From assembly GCA_037501455.1 (NCBI GenBank), contig CM074862.1:83940001-84004000 (forward strand): DNA of 64,000 nt, read 5' to 3'. Of this stretch, positions 58,108-64,000 are shown piece after piece. The notes below the pieces were generated by a model, which did not search any database, was not told the origin of the DNA, and worked only from the letters and a program-made list of their open reading frames with translations. Origin of the DNA: Lantana camara (taxonomy: Eukaryota; Streptophyta; Magnoliopsida; Lamiales; Verbenaceae). How positions within the stretch are numbered: position 1 is the stretch's first letter; every line of letters starts with the position of its first letter. Made by a program: the position numbers and the translations under genes.

Positions 58108-60368
58108 TGTAACGCCCCAATTTCCGGCTTTCCAGGTACGCGTGACACGTGTGAATTTTTCGAGAGTTAGGATTATTTTAATTCTTGTATTTATTAAATT
58201 CCTACATTTTATAATAAATCATATAAATTATACTTCAATGTGATTATGGGAAATATGTATCAATTTGGGAATTATTGCATAAATTGGATTCATTTGGTAC
58301 ATGAAATAATTACCGAACGTGTTCTACTTGCTTAATTGTCCTTAAATGATTATTATTGTAAATTAGAGGATTAAATTGCATAAATATTTCTTGGACCTAA
58401 TTGATTATTCCCCAAACTTTTTATACTTAATTGCATCAACTTATATCTTTGGAGGATTAAATTGTAATTAAAGACTTTCATCAAATTTGAGGAGATATAT
58501 CACGTTATATTTTCTTCCTCCTTCCATTTCATTCCATAACATACAATCATATTCATTTCCATCTCTCCCTCTCTCGGTTCATCCATCAAAGAAGAGGAGA
58601 AGTGGGAGTTTATCATCATCATCAAGCTACCTTCTATCCAATTGATTACTTTAAAGCTTGAAGCGTCATCATCATCCCTCATCTCTTACTTTCAAGATAA
58701 GACATGAATACATGAACTTTTGAATTCATGAGCTTGAAGCTAGGGTTGTGATTTTTATGTAATAACTTGTTTATTTGATGCTAGAAGCATGATTAGGAGC
58801 TCTAAATCTGAATTCCTTGCATATATTATGAAATTATGGAATTATATGATGAATTTATATATGGGTAGATGATGATGATTCTTGATGATTGGTGGCTAAT
58901 ACAAGTGTTTACATGGGTGTTATTGCTTCTCAAGTATGTATACATATATCTTTTCATGAATTTTAGCTTATGGGATTTAATCATGAGTGTTTTAGGGAGA
59001 TTTGAGGGTGCTCGTGGTTCCCCTGTTCTTCTGCTCTGTTTTCTGCATTTCCTGCGTAACGGGAACGGCCCTTCCCGTTCCCTTTGTAGTTGGGGAACGA
59101 CCGTTCCCATATTTTGAATAACGTGCCTGGCGGCGAGGACGGGAACGACCCTTCCCGTTTTGGCTTATAAGCCGGAACGGTCATTCCCATCTTCGGGGCA
59201 CAGTGTCGGGGAGCTGGGAACAACCCTTCCCATTTTGTACTAAAACCCGGATCGACCGTTCCCAAGCTTCTGGAGAGACAGTGAGTTTCTTCACAAAAAT
59301 TGATATTTCCATTTCCATTCCTTTACCTTCAAATGACCTATACATTCTATTATATGATCAATTACATGCAAGAATATGATTATATCATACTACATTTGTT
59401 AATGCCTATTACCTCGTTACATGATTATGTCGTGCGTTACATTTTGGTAACATTATCGAGTTATGATCTCATGAGGGGACAAATGTTTCTGTTTCTTGTC
59501 CAGTTGTTCTCCAGGGCGGAGATCGGGATCAATGAGCACGTTCGCGTATCCATGAGGCGTCGTGTCACCTGACAGCAAGCAAGTCAGGCTCATGCAAAGC
59601 AATGCATGTAGCTTGATTAGTGTCATGATCATGCAAAGCAATGCATGCATCGTGATCATCGTGATTACCGTGTTACCGCATACGGCTCGTCAGCCACAGG
59701 AGCTAAGTGCTATACGGGACAGCGTGCTACGCACATGGGAGCCACCTATTGAACCTGCGAGGCAAAGTGCTACATCTGTGGGAGCCACCTCATGAACCCT
59801 TAGGAGGCACCTCTAGAATCCTAACACTGCGTGCATCGTGATTATCGTGTTATCGTGTTACCGTGAACGGTGAAGGCTCGCAACCTTCCCGTTAATGGAG
59901 TGTTGGAGTTAATTGGAGTGATGGAGTTTATTGAAGTGATGGGGTTTATGGAAGTGATGGAGGTATTCATGAAATCGATATATGTGCAGTGTTCTTGCAG
60001 GTACACTCTAGGCGGGAATCGAGCTGAGTCGAATCCTTGCATTCGAGCCATGCACGGTGCATTTATTTATTTATCATTTCAAAGGAATTATTGTTAATGT
60101 TACTTGTTATGTATTTTAGGAGATGATAATGTATTGATATGTAAAATCCAAGTATGAATTACTTGATAAATGATCAATAATATCGCATGCTTCCGTTTAT
60201 TTATTATACATTATGGCTAATGATTACGAGAGAGTCCCACCTTGCTTGTCATTTTATTTGCTTTGTCACCCGTTCGCTATAGGTTGATTCGTGTACGAAT
60301 TATCCATTTCATATGTAGATCGACCTATAGTGCGGGGGTGTGGCATCTCCACGTGTAGGGGTACAAAA
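58108..60368 (+). repeat. Array LTR 7
   Basis: 2,261 bp. The part up to 60040 is the duplicate of the first part of LTR 5. It ends GTACAAAA, so the terminal CA is lost. Confidence 0.85.
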
Positions 60369-60654
60369 TCTGAAGTGGTATCAGAGCCCGGCTTCAAAAC
60401 CGAGGTTCTAGTGTCGTGTCGTGTCAAGTCTAGGTCGAAAAGCGTAGGAATTAATTGATAATTTGTACATTGCATTTATCCTTGACTTTAATTGCTCATC
60501 AAGTGACCTTATATGACTTGGCAAATCACATGATCAACGTGCCTACTTGAACTTTGTGAAATTAATTGTTACATCTTACATTTTAAATTGCATCTATTTT
60601 ATTGCACAAGAGATGGGTGAATCCGAGGACGGATTCTCTTAAGGGGGAGGGAAT
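60369..60654 (+). other. Array internal segment 7 (286 bp)
   Basis: Primer site TGGTATCAGAGCCCGG as in segment 1, polypurine tract before LTR 8. Confidence 0.85.
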
Positions 60655-62899
60655 TGTAACACCCCCAATTCCGGCTTTCCAGGTACACGCGACACGTGTG
60701 AATTTTTCGAGAGTTAGGATTATTTTAATTCTTGTATTTATTAAATTCCTACATTTTATAATAAATCATATAAATTATACTTCAATGTGATTATGGGAAA
60801 TATGTATCAATTTGGGAATTATTACATAAATTGGATTCATTTGGTACGTGAAATAATTACCGAACGTGTTCTACTTGCTTAATTGTCCTTAAATGATTAT
60901 TATTGTAAATTAGAGGATTAAATTGCATAAATATTTCTTGGACCTAATTGATTATTCCCCAAACTTTTTATACTTAATTGCATCAACTTATATCTTTGGA
61001 GGATTAAATTGTAATTAAAGACTTTCATCAAATTTGAGGAGATATTTCACGTTATATTTTCTTCCTCCTTCTATTTCATTCCATAACATACAATCATATT
61101 CTTTTCCATCTCTCCCTCTCTGGGTTCATCCATCAAAGAAGATGAGAAGTGGGAGTTTATGATCATCATCAAGCTACCTTCTATCCAATTGATTACTTTA
61201 AAGCTTGAAGCGTCATCATCATCCCTCATCTCTTACTTTCAAGATAAGACATGAATACATGAACTTTTGAATTCATGAGCTTGAAGCTAGGGTTGTGATT
61301 TTTATGTAATAACTTGTTTATTTGATGCTAGAAGCATGATTAGGAGCTCTAAATCTGAATTCCTTGCATATATTATGAAATTATGGAATTATATGATGAA
61401 TTTATATATGGCTAGATGATGATGATTCTTGATGATTGGTGGCTAATATAAGTGTTTACATGGGTGTTATTGCTTCTCAAGTATGTATACATATATCTTT
61501 TCATGAATTTTAGCTTACGGGATTTAATCATGAGTGTTTTAGGGAGATTTGATGGTGTTCGTGGTTCCCCTGTTCTTCTGCTCTGTTTTCTGCATTTCCT
61601 GCGTAACGGGAACGGCCCTTCCCGTTCCCTTTGTAGTTGGGGAACGACCGTTCCCATATTTTGAATAACGTGCCTGGCGGCGAGGACGGGAACGACCCTT
61701 CCCGTTTTGGCTTATAAGCCGGAACGGTCGTTCCCATCTTCGGGGCACAGTGTCGGGGAGCTGGGAACAGCCCTTCCCATTTTGTACTAAAACCCGGATC
61801 GACCGTTCCCAAGCTTCTGGAGAGACAGTGAGTTTCTTCACAAAAATTGATATTTCCATTTCCATTCCTTTACCTTCAAATGACCTATACATTCTATTAT
61901 ATGATCAATTACATGCAAGAATATGATTATATCATACTACATTTGTTAATGCCTATTACCTCGTTACATGATTATATCGTGCGTTACATTTTGGTAACAT
62001 TATCGAGTTATGATCTCATGAGGGGACAAATGTTTCTGTTTCTTGTCCAGTTGTTCTCCAGGGCGGAGATCGGGATCAATGAGCACGTTCGCGTATCCAT
62101 GAGGCGTCGTGTCACCTGACAGCAAGCAAGTCAGGCTCATGCAAAGCAATACGTGTAGCTTGATTAGTGTCATGATCATGCAAAGCAATGCATGCATCGT
62201 GATCATCGTGATTACCGTGTTACCGCGTACGGCTCGTCAGCCACAGGAGCTAAGTGCTATACGGGACAGCGTGCTACGCACATGGGATCCACCTCTTGAA
62301 CCTGCGAGGCAAAGTGCTACATCTGTGGGAGCCAACTCCTGAACCCGTAGGAGGCACCTCTAGAATCCTAACGCTGCGTGCATCGTGATTATCGTGAACG
62401 GTGAAGGCTCGCAACCTTCCCGTTAATGGAGTGATGGAGTTAATTGGAGTGATGGAGTTTATTGAAGTGATGGGGTTTATGGAAGTGATGGAGGTATTCA
62501 TGAAATCGATATATGTGCAGCGTCCTTGCAGGTACACTCTAGGCGGGAATCGAGCTGAGTCGAATCCTTGCATTCGAGCCATGCACGGTGCATTTATTTA
62601 TTTATCATTTCAAAGGAATTATTGTTAATGTTTCTTGTTTTGTATTTTAGGAGATGATAATGTATTGATATGTAAAATCCAAGTATGAATTACTTGATAA
62701 ATGATCGATAATATCGCATGCTTCCGTTTATTTATAATGCATTATGGCTAATGATTACGAGATAGTCCCACCTTGCTTGTCATTTTATTTGCTTTGTCAC
62801 CCGTTCGCTCTAAGTTGATTCCTGTACGAATTATCCATTTAATATGTAGATCGACCTATAGTGCGGGGGTGTGGCATCTCCATGTGTAGGGGTGCAATA
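60655..62899 (+). repeat. Array LTR 8
   Basis: 2,245 bp, start TGTAACACCCCC. A short deletion in the TTATCGTGTTACCGTG stretch near 62395 shortens it. Confidence 0.85.
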
Positions 62900-63185
62900 T
62901 CTGAAGTGGTATCAGAGCCCAGTTTCAAAACCGAGGTTCTAGTGTCGTGTCGTGTCAAGTCTAGGTCGAACGTCGTAGGAATTATTTGATAATTTGTACA
63001 TTGCATTTATCCTTGACTTTAATTGCTCATCAAGTGACGTTATATGACTTGGCAAATCACATGATCAACGTGCCTACTTGAACTTTGTGAAATTAATTGT
63101 TACATCTTACATTTTAAATTGCATCTATTTTATTGCACAAGAGATGGGTGAATCCGAGGACGGATTCTCTTAAGGGGGAGGGAAT
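62900..63185 (+). other. Array internal segment 8 (286 bp)
   Basis: Same layout; primer site TGGTATCAGAGCCCAG and polypurine tract before LTR 9. Confidence 0.85.
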
Positions 63186-64000
63186 TGTAACACCCCTATT
63201 TCCGGCTTTCCAGGTACACGCGACACGTGTGAAGTTTTCGAGAGTTAGGATTATTTTAATTCTTGTATTTATTAAATTCCTACATTTTATAATAAATCAT
63301 ATAAATTATACTTCAATGTGATTATGGGAAATATGTATCAATTTGGGAATTATTGCATAAATTGGATTCATTTGGTACGTGAAATAATTACCGAACGTGT
63401 TCTACTTGCTTAATTGTCCTTAAATGATTATTATTGTAAATTAGAGGATTAAATTGCATAAATATTTCTTGGACCTAATTGATTATTCCCCAAACTTTTT
63501 ATACTTAATTGCATCAACTTATATCTTTGGAGGATTAAATTGTAATTAAAGACTTTCATCAAATTTGAGGAGATATATCACGTTATATTTTCTTCCTCCT
63601 TCCATTTCATTCCATAACATACAATCATATTCATTTCCATCTCTCCCTCTCTCGGTTCATCCATCAAAGAAGAGGAGAAGTGGGAGTTTATCATCATCAT
63701 CAAGCTACCTTCTATCCAATTGATTACTTTAAAGCTTGAAGCGTCATCATCATCCCTCATCTCTTACTTTCAAGATAAGACATGAATATATGAACTTTTG
63801 AATTCATGAGCTTGAAGCTAGGGTTGTGATTTTTATGTAATAACTTGTTTATTTGATGCTAGAAGCATGATTAGGAGCTCTAAATCTGAATTCCTTGCAT
63901 ATATGATGAAATTATGGAATTATATGATGAATTTATATATGGGTAGATGATGATGATTCTTGATGATTGGTGGCTAATATAAGTGTTTACATGGGTGTTA
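63186..64000 (+). repeat. Array LTR 9, cut by the window edge
   Basis: First 815 bp of an LTR, start TGTAACACCCCTATTTCCGG. The array continues to the right. Confidence 0.85.

Larger units (their letters stand above)
53701..60040 (+). repeat. 6,340-bp higher-order block, copy 2
   Basis: Near-identical repeat of 47361-53700, directly adjoining. At its end the sequence continues as an ordinary LTR (CATTCGAGCCATGCACGGTG), unlike the end of copy 1. Confidence 0.85.
38935..64000 (+). mobile_element. Head-to-tail array of LTRs with 286-bp internal segments
   Basis: Nine LTRs of about 2.25 kb (starts 38935, 44121, 46657, 49222, 51768, 55562, 58108, 60655, 63186) alternate with eight internal segments of exactly 286 bp. 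All are in the same orientation and neighbours share LTRs. Every internal segment has a tRNA-iMet primer site and a polypurine tract, and none has gag or pol. The LTR ends (TGTAACGCCCC..., ...GTGCGGGGGTGTGGCATCTC) and the leader match the Tekay-type element at 5346-23907, so this is an internal-deletion, non-autonomous derivative (TRIM/LARD-like) that has become tandem. It begins inside the Tat RNase H region and continues beyond the window. Confidence 0.85.

Noticed and set aside
44512..63760. Sets of 60-117-residue open frames repeated in every array unit, on both strands
   Set aside because: They lie inside LTRs, overlap each other in several frames and share start and stop only because the units are nearly identical. 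Their repeated peptides (NGKGRS-type) are translations of the GC palindromes. No domain is recognisable.
38935..64000. Centromeric satellite
   Set aside because: The unit is clearly an LTR plus primer site and polypurine tract. Array size and chromosomal place are unknown from this window, so a centromere role cannot be supported.

Overview
This window is plant nuclear DNA, most likely from a eudicot. It holds Ty1/copia and Ty3/gypsy LTR retrotransposons (some with introns or antisense ORFs), a PIF/Harbinger transposon with intron-bearing genes, Mutator-like and hAT foldback elements, and a captured alpha-expansin fragment. The DNA is AT-rich. I see no intact host gene, tRNA or rRNA; nearly every base can be assigned to nested transposable elements or AT-rich spacer.

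Layout. (1) 1-5345: small elements. A three-layer nest of inverted-repeat elements (1-1940) has an expansin-like fragment in its core. A short foldback MITE with 10-bp target duplications (2582-2737) and two related CCGG-rich elements (3404-4404, 4423-5282) follow; the second contains a SINE-like tRNA-derived piece. (2) 5346-23907: one Ty3/gypsy element of Tekay/Del chromovirus type, flanked by the 5-bp duplication AGTTT. Its 5' LTR is split by an Athila-type element on the minus strand (7570-16116, tRNA-Asp primer site, gag and protease only), which is itself split by an 865-bp hAT element (8-bp duplication CTGTCAGG). (3) 23908-26063: AT-rich spacer, a MITE end, a SIRE-like copia LTR and a 58-bp start of another copia LTR, each cut by the next insertion. 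(4) 26064-38934: the 3' part of a Tat/Ogre-type Ty3/gypsy element on the minus strand, with LTR, polypurine tract, an antisense three-exon additional ORF, integrase and partial RNase H. A Mutator-like foldback element (9-bp duplication) and a PIF/Harbinger transposon have inserted into it. (5) 38935-64000 and beyond: a head-to-tail array of LTRs of about 2.25 kb separated by non-coding internal segments of exactly 286 bp. The array starts abruptly inside the Tat RNase H region and runs off the window.

The array is the standout. Nine LTRs share eight 286-bp internal segments, each with a tRNA-iMet primer-binding site and a polypurine tract but no coding capacity. Both LTR ends and the leader match the Tekay-type element at 5346-23907, so the array looks like an internal-deletion derivative of that lineage that is becoming satellite-like. 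A 6,340-bp block (47361-53700) is repeated immediately (53701-60040) at roughly 0.4-0.5% divergence, joined out of register in a chimeric LTR.

Three LTR families (Tekay-type, Athila-type, array) each carry a cluster of GC-rich near-palindromes of different sequence but similar layout, and the copia LTR inside the array has six CACGTG boxes just upstream of a TATA-like stretch. These parallels are read from sequence; their function is inference.
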